From contig NZ_LZJI01000199.1 in the NCBI RefSeq assembly GCF_001667775.1, positions 1 to 36,880 on the forward strand: 36,880 nt of DNA. Direction: 5' to 3'. The notes beneath the pieces were generated by a model. That model worked only from the letters and a program-made list of their open reading frames with translations. It did not search any database and had not been told where the DNA came from. The translations under genes were made by a program, and so were the position numbers. The DNA is from Mycobacterium sp. E1747 (lineage in GTDB: Bacteria; Actinomycetota; Actinomycetes; Mycobacteriales; Mycobacteriaceae). Of this stretch, positions 7,739 to 16,479 are shown one piece after another (position 1 is the first letter of the stretch; each line of letters opens with the position of its first letter).

Positions 7739-8871
7739 GGGGCTCCTACTGGGGTGGCTGCGGCCAATTCGGTAGCGGCGATCCGGGCGCTGGCCCGCAG
7801 GAACGCGTCGTTCTCTTCGGCCAGCCCGGTGGTGGCGCGCAGGTAGCCGGGAATCCCGACGTCGCGGATCAGGACGCCGGCGTCCAGGTAGCGCTGCCAG
7901 GTGGCGGGGGCGTCGGCGAATTGCCCGAACAACACGAAATTCGCGTCGCTGGGGATCACCCGAAAACCCATGCCGCTCAATGCTTTTGTGACGCGCTCCC
8001 GCTCAGCGATCAGTGTGGCGACGCTTCCCAGGGTGTCGTCGGCGTGGCGCAGCGCGGCCCGGGCCGCGGCCTGGGTGACCGACGACAGGTGGTAGGGCAG
8101 CCGTACCAGCAGCATCGCGTCGATCACCGCGGGCGTGGCGATCAGGTAGCCGAGCCGCCCGCCGGCGAAGGCGAACGCCTTGCTCATGGTGCGCGTGACG
8201 ATGAGCCTGGTCGGGTATTCACGCACCAGCCCCACGGCGCTAGGCTGCGAGGAGAACTCGCCGTAGGCCTCGTCGACGATCAAGATGCCAGGCACCGCGT
8301 CAAGCAGCCGCCGCAGATCCGACAGCGAAACGCTTTGCCCGGAAGGGTTGTTGGGGCTGGCGATGAACACCACGTCGGGCCGGCGGTCGGTGATCGCGGC
8401 CACGGCCGCGTCGACGTCGAGGCTGAAGTCCTCGGCCCGGGCACCCTGAAGCCACTCGGTGCGCGTGGCGTCGGAGATGATCGGGTGCATCGAGTAGGAC
8501 GGGACGAACCCGATCGCGGTGCGGCCTGGCCCACCGAATGCCTGCAGCAGCTGCTGCAGGATCTCGTTGGATCCGTTTGCCGCCCAGACGTTTTCCGCCC
8601 CGACGTGCACACCTGTCTGGGCGCTGAGGTAGCCGGCCAGATCGCGGCGCAGGGCAGACGCGTCCCGGTCGGGATAGCGGTGCAGGTCGGCGGCCGCGGC
8701 CGCCACCGACCGCACGACGTCGTCCACCAGCGCCCGGCTGGGCGGGTGCGGGTTCTCGTTGGTGTTCAGTCGTACGGGGACGGCCAATTGCGGTGCGCCG
8801 TAGGGCGATTTGCCGCGCAGGTCCTCTCGCAGGGGTAAGTCGTCGAGCGTCGGCTCCCGCGGTTCGGTCAT
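7735..8871 (-). CDS. hisC: Histidinol-phosphate aminotransferase
   Basis: Fold-type I PLP enzyme of 378 residues that transaminates imidazole acetol phosphate with glutamate. Visible signatures are RLNTNENPHPPS near the N-terminus, the cofactor-binding SPNNPSG (172-178), VDEAYGEF (199-206) and the Schiff-base lysine Lys231 in RTMSKAFAFAGGRLGY. It corresponds to hisC1 (Rv1600). ATG 8871 overlaps the hisD stop (ATGA), and its own stop overlaps hisB. Confidence 0.96.
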   Translation of the reverse strand: MTEPREPTLDDLPLREDLRGKSPYGAPQLAVPVRLNTNENPHPPSRALVDDVVRSVAAAAADLHRYPDRDASALRRDLAGYLSAQTGVHVGAENVWAANGSNEILQQLLQAFGGPGRTAIGFVPSYSMHPIISDATRTEWLQGARAEDFSLDVDAAVAAITDRRPDVVFIASPNNPSGQSVSLSDLRRLLDAVPGILIVDEAYGEFSSQPSAVGLVREYPTRLIVTRTMSKAFAFAGGRLGYLIATPAVIDAMLLVRLPYHLSSVTQAAARAALRHADDTLGSVATLIAERERVTKALSGMGFRVIPSDANFVLFGQFADAPATWQRYLDAGVLIRDVGIPGYLRATTGLAEENDAFLRASARIAATELAAATPVGAP

Positions 8872-10205
8872 CGCTCGAACCTCCGCCGGATCGCCTCGCC
8901 GTGCGCCGGCAGGTCTTCGGCCTTGGCCAGCGTCACCACGTGGCCGGAGACGTCCTTGAGCGCGGCCTCCGTGTAGTCGACGACGTGGATGCCGCGCAGG
9001 AACGTCTGCACCGACAGCCCGCTGGAATGCCGGGCCGAGCCCGCGGTCGGCAGGACATGGTTGGACCCGGCGCAGTAGTCACCGAGGCTCACCGGCGAGT
9101 ACGGGCCCACGAAAATGGCTCCGGCCGAACGGATTCGGGCGGCCACCGCGGGGGCGTCGGCGGTCTGGATCTCCAGGTGTTCGGCCGCGTACGCGTTGAC
9201 CACCCGGACGGCGGCATCGAGGTCGTCGACCAGGATGATCGCCGACTGGCGGCCGCCGAGCGCGGCGGCCACCCGGTCGCGGTGCACGGTCGTGCGCAGC
9301 TGGGCGGCCACCTCGGCGGCGGTGGCGGCGGCCAGGTGCTCGCTGGGGGTGACCAGCACGCTGCCCGCCATCTCGTCGTGTTCGGCCTGGCTGATCAGGT
9401 CGGCGGCCACGTGGGTCGGGTCGGCCGTGTGGTCGGCGAGGATGGCGATCTCGGTGGGCCCGGCCTCGGCGTCGATGCCCACCCGGGAGCGGCACAGCCG
9501 CTTGGCGGCGGTGACGTAGATGTTGCCGGGCCCGGTGATCATGTCGACCGGCGCCAGCTCGGCGTCATCGGTGTCGGTGCCGCCGTAGGCCAGCAGCGCC
9601 ACCGCCTGCGCACCGCCGACGGCCCACACCTCGTCGACCCCGAGCAGCCGGGCGGCCGCCAGGATCGTCGGGTGCGGCAGGCCGTCATAGCGGGCCTGCG
9701 GCGGGCTGGCCACCACCAGCGACTCGACGCCGGCAGCCTGCGCCGGCACCACGTTCATCACGACGCTGGACGGATAGACCGCGTTGCCGCCGGGCACGTA
9801 CAAACCGACCCGCTCGACGGGGACCCACCGCTCGGTGACCGTCGCGCCGGCGCCGAGGGTGGTCGTGACGTCGGCGCGGCGCTGGTCGGCATGCACGGTC
9901 CGGGCGCGTTCGATCATCACCCGCAGGGCCTCGACGACGTCGGCGTCCAGGCCGGCCAGCGCCGCGGCAAGCGCGGCCTCGGGCACCCGGACGGCCGCGG
10001 GCCGCACCCCGTCGAACGACGCCCCGTAGTCGAGCGCCGCCTCGGCGCCGCGCTCGGCGACGGCCTGCACGATCGGCCGCACCTTGGGCAGCACGCTCTC
10101 CACGTCGGCACCGCCGCGCGGCAGCGCCGACCGCAATCGGGCAGCCGTCAGCTCGACGCCCCGCAGGTCGATGCGGGCCATCACGGATGCTGAAGCGGTA
10201 CTCAT
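8868..10205 (-). CDS. hisD: Histidinol dehydrogenase
   Basis: Zinc- and NAD-dependent enzyme that performs the last two steps of histidine synthesis, 445 residues. Seen motifs include GLYVPGGNAVYPSSV, GPGNIYVTAAKR, AGPTEIAILAD, LISQAEHDE and NAYAAEHLEIQ, the last two holding catalytic and zinc-site residues. First gene of the his operon. ATG 10205 is chosen because GGAGG lies just ahead, though spacing is short; an in-frame ATG at 10181 matches the shorter H37Rv N-terminus and is the main alternative. The gene is divergent from the nitroreductase-family gene, with 56 bases between the starts. Confidence 0.95.
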   Translation of the reverse strand: MSTASASVMARIDLRGVELTAARLRSALPRGGADVESVLPKVRPIVQAVAERGAEAALDYGASFDGVRPAAVRVPEAALAAALAGLDADVVEALRVMIERARTVHADQRRADVTTTLGAGATVTERWVPVERVGLYVPGGNAVYPSSVVMNVVPAQAAGVESLVVASPPQARYDGLPHPTILAAARLLGVDEVWAVGGAQAVALLAYGGTDTDDAELAPVDMITGPGNIYVTAAKRLCRSRVGIDAEAGPTEIAILADHTADPTHVAADLISQAEHDEMAGSVLVTPSEHLAAATAAEVAAQLRTTVHRDRVAAALGGRQSAIILVDDLDAAVRVVNAYAAEHLEIQTADAPAVAARIRSAGAIFVGPYSPVSLGDYCAGSNHVLPTAGSARHSSGLSVQTFLRGIHVVDYTEAALKDVSGHVVTLAKAEDLPAHGEAIRRRFER

Positions 10206-10261
10206 TGCCTCCATTGTCCCAGAGCAACTCAAGTGGATAACGGACCGGTAGTGTGACCTAC

Positions 10262-10684
10262 ATGTCCACTAAGGACCACCCGAACAACGCCCCGGGCGTC
10301 CCGATGCTATTCCCGGTCTGGCTCGAGCGTTTTCAGATCAAATACTTCAACAAGGCGGTCAAGCCGATCGCACGTTTCCTGCCCGGGACCGCGATCATCA
10401 AGCACCGCGGCCGCACGTCGGGCAAGTCGTTCGAAACAATCATCACGCCCTACCGCAAGGGCAACGTGGTGGCGATCGCGCTGGCGCACGGCAAGACGAA
10501 CTGGGTCAAGAACGTCCTGGCGGCCGGCGAGGCCGACGTGCAGTTCGGCCGCAACCGCGTGGTGCACATCACCAACCCGCGCGTCCTGTCCGCCGGCACC
10601 GAGGGTCCCGACGCCGAACGCCTGCCACGGATGGTTCGCGCGCAGCTGCGCCGGGTCGGCGTGTTCGTCGGCGACATCGCCTGA
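10262..10684 (+). CDS. Deazaflavin (F420)-dependent nitroreductase-family protein
   Basis: Member of the split-barrel DUF385/Ddn-like family that binds F420 in mycobacteria; about 140 residues, equivalent to Rv1598c. The family hallmark HRGRTSGKSFETIITPYRKG is visible near residues 48-67, followed by the strand and helix ALAHGKTNWVKNVLAAGEADV. The usual nitroreductase segment FGG-x-P-x-HPxW is replaced by ALAHGKTNW, so cofactor use and substrate are uncertain. ATG 10262 is preferred over GTG 10253. It shares a 56-base divergent promoter region with hisD and converges on nadC 33 bases downstream. No specific substrate can be named. Confidence 0.8.
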   Translation: MSTKDHPNNAPGVPMLFPVWLERFQIKYFNKAVKPIARFLPGTAIIKHRGRTSGKSFETIITPYRKGNVVAIALAHGKTNWVKNVLAAGEADVQFGRNRVVHITNPRVLSAGTEGPDAERLPRMVRAQLRRVGVFVGDIA

Positions 10685-10717
10685 TTCCCGTCCGGCTGCT
10701 GCGCGGCTGAAAGGGCC

Positions 10718-11569
10718 CTACATGTCCAGGCCGATGTCGAGCGCGCGCACCGAGTGCGTCAGCGCGCCGACGGCCAGGTAGTCCACCCCGGTTGCGGCGT
10801 AGGTGGCGGCGTTCTCCAGGCTGAGCCCGCCGGACGACTCGAGCAGTACCGCCGGGGCGTGCGCGTCACGCCGCTGCACCGCCATCTGCGTCTGCCACAC
10901 CGGGAAGTTGTCCAGCAGCACCAGTTCGGGCTTTTCGGCCAGCACCTCGTCGAGCTGTTCGAGCGAATCCACCTCCACCTCGCACGGCAGATCCGGCGCC
11001 GCGTCGCGCACCGCCCGCAGCGCATCGACCACCGATCCCGCGGCCACCACATGGTTGTCCTTGATCAGCGCCGCATCCCCCAGCCCCAGCCGGTGGTTGA
11101 CGCCCCCGCCCACCCGCACCGCGTATTTCTGCAGCGCGCGCAGGCCCGGGAGGGTCTTGCGGGTGTCGCGGATCTTGGCGTTGGTGCCGGCCACGGCATC
11201 GACCCAGGCCGCCGTCGTGGTGGCGATGCCCGACAGGTGGCACACCAGGTTCAGCATGGTCCGTTCGGCGGTGAGCAGGCCGCGGGTGTCCGCCCGCACG
11301 GTCAGCACCGGCTCGCCGGGCTGCAGCCGGGCACCGTCCTCGACCCCGTGCACCACCTCGTAGCCGCCGGGCAGGACCGCGTCGAGGACCAGCTGGGCGA
11401 CCTCGACACCGGCGATCACGCCGGGCTCCCGGGGCACCATCGACGCCGTGGCCACGGCGCCGGCGGGCACCGTCGCGAGCGTGGTGACGTCGGGCCCGTA
11501 GCGCAGGTCTTCTTCCAGCGCCCGCCGGATGGTGTCTTGAGCGGCGCTCCGCTCGTCGGGCAGCATCAT
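10718..11569 (-). CDS. nadC: Nicotinate-nucleotide pyrophosphorylase (quinolinate phosphoribosyltransferase)
   Basis: Converts quinolinate and PRPP to nicotinate mononucleotide, the third step of de novo NAD synthesis. The 283-residue protein shows the QPRTase features RDTRKTLPGLRALQKYAV (134-151), GGGVNHRLGLGDAALIKDNH (154-173, phosphoribosyl and quinolinate contacts) and EVEVDSLEQ (197-205). Two adjacent ATG codons begin the frame; the first, at 11569, overlaps the nadB stop as ATGA. It is the last gene of nadA-nadB-nadC. Confidence 0.97.
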   Translation of the reverse strand: MMLPDERSAAQDTIRRALEEDLRYGPDVTTLATVPAGAVATASMVPREPGVIAGVEVAQLVLDAVLPGGYEVVHGVEDGARLQPGEPVLTVRADTRGLLTAERTMLNLVCHLSGIATTTAAWVDAVAGTNAKIRDTRKTLPGLRALQKYAVRVGGGVNHRLGLGDAALIKDNHVVAAGSVVDALRAVRDAAPDLPCEVEVDSLEQLDEVLAEKPELVLLDNFPVWQTQMAVQRRDAHAPAVLLESSGGLSLENAATYAATGVDYLAVGALTHSVRALDIGLDM

Positions 11570-13149
11570 CAGCCCACCGCCGCCAGCGTCTCCACCAGCA
11601 CCTGGTCGTCGGCCAGCCGCAGCACGCTGCTGCGGGCCTGTTCCAGCGCGGGGCCCGGGTACTCCGCGCGGTGGTGGCAGCCCCGGCTCTCGGTGCGGGC
11701 CAGGGCCGCCGCGGTCACCGCGCGGGCGGACACGGCCAGCGCCACGTCCTCGAAATCGCGGCGGTCGGCGATGGCACGCACCGGCGCCTGCGCCAGCGCG
11801 TCGGCCAGCCGCGTCAACCCGGCGGCGTCGCGCACCACCGAGGCGTCGCGGCTCATCGCGGCCTGCAATTCGGCGCGCTCGGGCGCGGTGTGGACGACGG
11901 GTTCGGGCGCCGTGCCAGGCACGGCCCGGACGCGCCCCGCCGCCCCCGCGTGCGCGGCCGCGGCTCGGCCGGCGCGGCCCCCGACCACCAGGCCTTCCAG
12001 CAGGCTGTTGGACGCCAGCCGGTTGGCGCCGTGCATGCCGGTGCGCGCCACCTCGCCGGCGGCGAACAGCCCCGGCAGCTCGGTCTGCCCGTGTACGTCG
12101 GTGACGACGCCGCCACAGCTGTAATGCGCCCCGGGCACGACCGGGATCGGTTGGCGGACGGGGTCGACGCCGGCGGCCCGGCACGCGGCGGTTACGGTCG
12201 GGAAGCGGGCCGCGAAACCGTCGATGCCGCGGGCGTCGAGGAAGACGCACGGGTCGCCGGTGGCCCTCATCCGCGTGTCGATGGCCGCGGCAACCACGTC
12301 CCGCGGCGCCAGGTCGCCCATCGGGTGCACGCCTGCGGTGACCGAATCGCCGTGGCGGTCAACCAGTACCGCCCCCTCACCGCGGATGGCCTCGGTGACC
12401 AGCGGGCGCCGCCCACCCGTCGCGGCGGCGTACAGCATCGTGGGATGGAACTGGATGAATTCCAGGTCGCTCACCGCGACACCGGCCCACAGCGCCAGGG
12501 CGATGCCGTCGGCGGTGGAGCCTTCGGGGTTGGTCGTCGCGCCGTAGAGCTGCCCGAGCCCGCCGGAGGCCAGGATGACCGCGGGCGCGTGGATGATTCC
12601 GTAGCCGTCCTGGTTGGCGACGGACACGCCGGTCACGGCGTCGCCGTCGTGCAGCACGCGCAGGCCGACGTGACCGGTGCGGATGTCCAGCAGCCGGGCG
12701 GCGTGGTCGAGCGCGCGCTGCACCTCGGCGCCGGTGGCGTCGCCGCCGGCGTGCACGATCCGCCGCCGGGAGTGCCCGCCCTCGCGGGTGACGTCCCAGC
12801 GACCGGGGACCGCCTCGTCGAATCGCGCTCCGGCACCGACCAATTCGGACACCGCGCGATAGCCGTCGGCGACGATCGAGGTCACCGCGTCGGGATCGCA
12901 CAGGCCGGCGCCCGCGGTCACGGTGTCGGCGACGTGGGCCTCGACGGAATCGTCGTTGTCGGGCAGCACCACGGCGATGCCGCCCTGGGCGTAGTGGGTC
13001 GCGGTCACCCCGCGCGCCTGGTCGGCCTTGCTCAGCACGACGACGCTGCGCCCGGCGCGGTGGGCGGCCAGCGCCGCGGCCAATCCCGCGACGCCGGTAC
13101 CGATGACGACGACGTCGGCGCTATGCGTCCAGGCGGGGCGGGCGATCAT
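11569..13149 (-). CDS. nadB: L-aspartate oxidase
   Basis: FAD flavoprotein that oxidises L-aspartate to iminoaspartate, which NadA condenses with dihydroxyacetone phosphate. The 526-residue product has the N-terminal dinucleotide fold DVVVIGTGVAGLAAALAA (near residues 12-29), the succinate-dehydrogenase-like segments THYAQGGIAVVL, GGLGQLYGATTNPEGSTADG and EFIQFHPTML, and the C-terminal FAD loop AGEVARTGMHGANRLASNSL. The start at ATG 13149 overlaps the nadA stop as ATGA; an open frame runs 50 codons further but is not NadB-like. The end overlaps nadC in the same way, so all three genes are translationally linked. Confidence 0.97.
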   Translation of the reverse strand: MIARPAWTHSADVVVIGTGVAGLAAALAAHRAGRSVVVLSKADQARGVTATHYAQGGIAVVLPDNDDSVEAHVADTVTAGAGLCDPDAVTSIVADGYRAVSELVGAGARFDEAVPGRWDVTREGGHSRRRIVHAGGDATGAEVQRALDHAARLLDIRTGHVGLRVLHDGDAVTGVSVANQDGYGIIHAPAVILASGGLGQLYGATTNPEGSTADGIALALWAGVAVSDLEFIQFHPTMLYAAATGGRRPLVTEAIRGEGAVLVDRHGDSVTAGVHPMGDLAPRDVVAAAIDTRMRATGDPCVFLDARGIDGFAARFPTVTAACRAAGVDPVRQPIPVVPGAHYSCGGVVTDVHGQTELPGLFAAGEVARTGMHGANRLASNSLLEGLVVGGRAGRAAAAHAGAAGRVRAVPGTAPEPVVHTAPERAELQAAMSRDASVVRDAAGLTRLADALAQAPVRAIADRRDFEDVALAVSARAVTAAALARTESRGCHHRAEYPGPALEQARSSVLRLADDQVLVETLAAVG

Positions 13150-14195
13150 TCGCCACCGCCCGGCTGGCCGATCTCGATCATTCGCCGCACGCTGCGGCGG
13201 CCCGCCGCCGCGATCTCCGGGTCGACGTCGACTTCGTCGGCCCCGTCGACCAGGCAGCGCAGCAGCGCCGCCGGGGTGATCATCTTCATGTACTTGCACG
13301 AGGCCCGGTCGTTGACCGCGCGGAAGTCGACCTGCGGTGCGGCCCTACGCAATTGGTGCAGCATGCCCACCTCGGTGGCGACCAGCACCTTGCGGGCCTG
13401 GGTCTGATGCGCCGCGTCGAGCATGCCGCCGGTGGACAGGATCTTCACCCGGTCGGCCGGGAAGGCGCCCTCGCCGGCGAGGTACAACGCCGAAGTGGCA
13501 CAACCGCATTCGGGGTGCACGTAGAGCTCGGCGTCGGGGTTGGCGCGGGCCTGCTCGGAGAGCTCGTCGCCGTTGATCCCGGCGTGCACGTGGCACTCCC
13601 CGGCCCACACGTGCAGGTTGGTGCGGCCTGTCACCCGGCGCACGTGCGCGCCGAGGAACTGGTCCGGGCAGAACAGCACCTCGCGGTCGGGGTCGATCGA
13701 CTCGACGACGTCGACCGCGTTGGACGACGTGCAGCAGATGTCGGTGAGCGCCTTGACCGCAGCGGTGGTGTTGACGTAGGAGACGACGATGGCACCCGGG
13801 TGCTCGTCGCGCCAGGCGCTCAGTTCGTCGGGCGTGATGGAGTCGGCCAGCGAGCAACCGGCCCGCTGATCCGGAATCAGCACCGTCTTTTCGGGGCTCA
13901 GGATCTTGGCGGTCTCGGCCATGAAGTGCACGCCGCAGAACACGATGGTGTCCTCGGGGGCCTCGGCGGCGATCCGCGACAGGGCCAGCGAATCGCCGAC
14001 ATGGTCGGCGACGTCCTGGATGGCCGGCAGCTGGTAATTGTGGGCGAGCACGGTGGCGCCGCGCAACTTGGCCAGGCGGCGGATTTCGGCGGCCCATTGC
14101 GCGTCTCCGTCGACACCGCCGTAGCCGGCGGGCGAATTCGTCAGGTCGGCCATCATGTCTTCAGCGAGCGTGTCCATGCGATTGATAACCGTCAC
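13146..14195 (-). CDS. nadA: Quinolinate synthase A
   Basis: [4Fe-4S] enzyme that makes quinolinate from iminoaspartate and dihydroxyacetone phosphate. The 349-residue length equals that of the H37Rv enzyme. Conserved cysteine sites appear in VFCGVHFMAETAKIL (Cys87), the VHPECGCATS segment and ASCKYMKMITP, consistent with the three cluster ligands of the family. The start GTG 14195 has AAAGGAG upstream in a normal position. The NrtR operator at 14219-14241 begins 24 bases before this start, so transcription of nadABC is very probably repressed by the divergent nrtR product. Confidence 0.97.
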   Translation of the reverse strand: MTVINRMDTLAEDMMADLTNSPAGYGGVDGDAQWAAEIRRLAKLRGATVLAHNYQLPAIQDVADHVGDSLALSRIAAEAPEDTIVFCGVHFMAETAKILSPEKTVLIPDQRAGCSLADSITPDELSAWRDEHPGAIVVSYVNTTAAVKALTDICCTSSNAVDVVESIDPDREVLFCPDQFLGAHVRRVTGRTNLHVWAGECHVHAGINGDELSEQARANPDAELYVHPECGCATSALYLAGEGAFPADRVKILSTGGMLDAAHQTQARKVLVATEVGMLHQLRRAAPQVDFRAVNDRASCKYMKMITPAALLRCLVDGADEVDVDPEIAAAGRRSVRRMIEIGQPGGGE

Positions 14196-14218
14196 GGCGG
14201 CTCCTTTCAGCCCAGCAG

Positions 14219-14241
14219 GTTTTCGACTTATAATCGAAAAC
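14219..14241. promoter_or_regulatory. NrtR operator between nadA and nrtR
   Basis: A perfect inverted repeat with 8-base arms, GTTTTCGA (14219-14226) and TCGAAAAC (14234-14241), is separated by the AT-rich spacer CTTATAA. It ends directly against the nrtR ATG and starts 24 bases from the nadA GTG. Nrt-type repressors that sense NAD status or ADP-ribose are known to bind such palindromes between nrtR and nad genes in mycobacteria. Binding here would control both directions: nadABC and nrtR itself. The AT-rich centre probably also contains promoter elements. Confidence 0.88.
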
Positions 14242-14952
14242 ATGGGCCATATTAGCACTGAACACGAAGTGCTTGCGGTGGTGTTTCAAGTTCGCCGGGT
14301 AACCACCGGGCCGCGAACAGAGAAACCGCAGCTGAACGTGCTGTTATGGCAGCGTGCCAAGGATCCGCAGCGCGGCGCCTGGTCGCTGCCGGGCGGGCGG
14401 CTGCGCACCGACGAAGACATGACCACCTCCGTCCTGCGACAGCTCGCCGAGAAGGTGGACCTCAAGGAGCTGGCACACCTGGAACAGCTGGCGGTGTTCT
14501 CCGACCCGCACCGGGTGCCGGGCGCCCGCGTCATCGCGTCGACCTTCCTGGGACTGGTGCCCTCCCCCGCCACCCCGGAACTGCCGCCGGACACCCGCTG
14601 GCACCCGGTCAGCAATCTGCCGCCGATGGCCTTCGACCACGGCCCGATGGTGACGCACGCCCACGCCCGGCTGAGCGCCAAGTTGTCCTACACCAACCTC
14701 GGATTCGCCTTGGCGCCAAAGGAATTCGCGCTGTCCACGCTCCGTGACATCTACGGCGCCGCGCTCGGCTACCAGGTCGACGCGACCAACCTGCAGCGGG
14801 TGCTCGTCCGCCGCGGGGTGATCAGCCAGACCGGCACCATCGCCCAGTCGGGCCGCAGCGGCGGGCGGCCGGCGGCCCTCTACCACTTCACCGATTCTCA
14901 ACTGCGCGTCACCGACGAATTCGCCGCGCTGCGACCGCCCGGCCAGGTCTGA
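14242..14952 (+). CDS. nrtR: NrtR, Nudix-type transcriptional regulator of NAD synthesis
   Basis: A 236-residue regulator with an N-terminal Nudix domain (about 8-145) and a C-terminal winged helix (about 165-215, with GVISQTGTIAQSGRSGGRP as the wing). The Nudix box spans 52-74. Glu58, Arg66 and Glu70 are kept, but two glutamates of the REUxEE metal site are Gln67 and Lys71, and the late Gly is Asp73. Hydrolysis is therefore unlikely and ligand sensing more likely. This fits NrtR proteins, which bind ADP-ribose or NAD-related ligands. ATG 14242 abuts the operator and has no clear ribosome-binding site, suggesting a very short or leaderless mRNA. Matches Rv1593c. Confidence 0.93.
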   Translation: MGHISTEHEVLAVVFQVRRVTTGPRTEKPQLNVLLWQRAKDPQRGAWSLPGGRLRTDEDMTTSVLRQLAEKVDLKELAHLEQLAVFSDPHRVPGARVIASTFLGLVPSPATPELPPDTRWHPVSNLPPMAFDHGPMVTHAHARLSAKLSYTNLGFALAPKEFALSTLRDIYGAALGYQVDATNLQRVLVRRGVISQTGTIAQSGRSGGRPAALYHFTDSQLRVTDEFAALRPPGQV

Positions 14953-15138
14953 CAAGGCCGAACACCGCACCCATTAGGCTGGTGGAAAGCGTCCGGGGGT
15001 GACGCAGCCGCAAATCGGGTACCAGTGATGCGTCCGACCTGGATGCCCCGGCAAGAAATCGCTCACAGTGCGGCGATTACGTTTTGGTTACCCGCTGTTC
15101 GTACGCGAGAATGCCGGATGGCCTAGAAGGGAGCCTCG

Positions 15139-16479
15139 ATGGCTGAGCTCGGCAATCTGGCAGGCACGCACGGGGCGGAGTGGATCGCCCGGCCACCGCA
15201 CGAGGAACTGCAGCGCAAGGTGCGCCCCCTGCTGCCCTCGGACGACCCGTTCTACCAGCCGCCGCTCGGCTTCCAGCACGCCGAACCGGGGACCGTGCTG
15301 CGCTCGCGCGACGTGGAGCTGGCTTTTCTGGGGCTGATCCCGCAGCCCGTCAAGGCCGTCCAGCTGCTCTACCGGACGATGGACATGCACGGCGAACCCG
15401 AGGCCGCCGCGACCACCGTGATCGTCCCTGCCGAGCTGGCCCCGGAACGTCCCTGCCCGCTGCTGTCGTACCAATGCGCCATCGACGCCGTGTCGTCCCG
15501 GTGCTTCCCGTCGTACGCCCTGCGGCGCCGGGCGAAGGCCCTCGGGTCGATCGGTCAGTTCGAACTGTTCCTGATCACCGCTGCCGTCGCAGAGGGCTGG
15601 GCGGTGTCCGTGCCCGACCACGAGGGGCTGCGGGGCCTGTGGGGCGCGCCCTACGAGCCCGGCTATCGCGTCCTGGACGGCATCCGGGCCGCCCTGGGCT
15701 CGGAGCGCCTCGGGCTCTCCCCGTTGGCGCCGATAGGACTGTGGGGATACTCCGGTGGCGGACTGGCCAGCGCCTGGGCGGCCGAGGTGTGCGCCGAGTA
15801 CGCGCCCGAGCTGAACATCGTCGGGGCGGTGCTCGGATCGCCCGTCGGGGACCTCGGCAACACCTTCCGCCGGCTCAACGGCAGTTTCCTGTCGGGCCTG
15901 CCCGCGCTGGTGGTGGCGGCCCTCGCCCACATCTACCCCGAGCTGGACCGGGTCATCAAAGAGCACAGCAACGAGGAGGGGCGCGCCCTGCTCGAGTCGC
16001 TGGAGAAGATGACCACCGTGGAGGCGGTGGTCCGGATGGCCGGCAAGAACATGGGCGACTACCTCGACGAGCCGCTGGATGCCATCCTGTCGACGCCCGA
16101 GGTCACGCACGTGTTCGAGAACATCAAGCTGGGTGTCGCGGTGCCGACGCCGCCGGTGTTGATCGTGCAGGCCGTCCACGACTACCTCATCGACGTCAAG
16201 GACATCGACGTGCTCGCCGACGCCTATTCGGCGGGCGGCGCCCGGGTGACCTACCACCGGGACGCGTTCAACGAGCACATGCTGCTGCATCCGCTGTCAG
16301 CGCCGATGACGCTGCGCTGGCTCACCGACCGATTCGAGGGCCGGCCGCTGACCGAGCACCTGATCCGGACCACCTGGCCGACGATGTTCAACCCGATGAC
16401 CTACGTCGGCATGGCGCGGCTCACCAAGATCGCGGCCAAGGTCATCCTCGGCCGCAGGATTCATCGCCGTCCGCTATGA
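15139..16479 (+). CDS. LIP-family lipase/esterase (alpha/beta hydrolase)
   Basis: A 446-residue alpha/beta hydrolase of the secretory-lipase (LIP) family, matching Rv1592c. The nucleophile elbow is GYSGG with Ser205 (LWGYSGGGLASAWAAE). The likely acid is in the IVQAVHDYLIDVKDID segment and the likely base His in DAFNEHMLLHP near the C-terminus. There is no obvious signal peptide at the N-terminus (MAELGNLAGTHGAEW), although related proteins are found in the envelope. AAGGGAG at 15126-15132 supports ATG 15139. The gene ends with a 6-base overlap against the convergent DUF2567 gene. The natural ester substrate cannot be told from sequence. Confidence 0.88.
   Translation: MAELGNLAGTHGAEWIARPPHEELQRKVRPLLPSDDPFYQPPLGFQHAEPGTVLRSRDVELAFLGLIPQPVKAVQLLYRTMDMHGEPEAAATTVIVPAELAPERPCPLLSYQCAIDAVSSRCFPSYALRRRAKALGSIGQFELFLITAAVAEGWAVSVPDHEGLRGLWGAPYEPGYRVLDGIRAALGSERLGLSPLAPIGLWGYSGGGLASAWAAEVCAEYAPELNIVGAVLGSPVGDLGNTFRRLNGSFLSGLPALVVAALAHIYPELDRVIKEHSNEEGRALLESLEKMTTVEAVVRMAGKNMGDYLDEPLDAILSTPEVTHVFENIKLGVAVPTPPVLIVQAVHDYLIDVKDIDVLADAYSAGGARVTYHRDAFNEHMLLHPLSAPMTLRWLTDRFEGRPLTEHLIRTTWPTMFNPMTYVGMARLTKIAAKVILGRRIHRRPL

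Noticed and set aside
10685..10717. Terminator between the nitroreductase-family gene and nadC
   Set aside because: The 33-base gap shows no convincing inverted repeat or T-run.
11671..13407. Long plus-strand open frame of 578 codons opposite nadB and nadA
   Set aside because: It mirrors the real genes on the other strand, has an Arg/Gly/His/Asp-rich composition with no domain, and is explained by high GC content removing stop codons.
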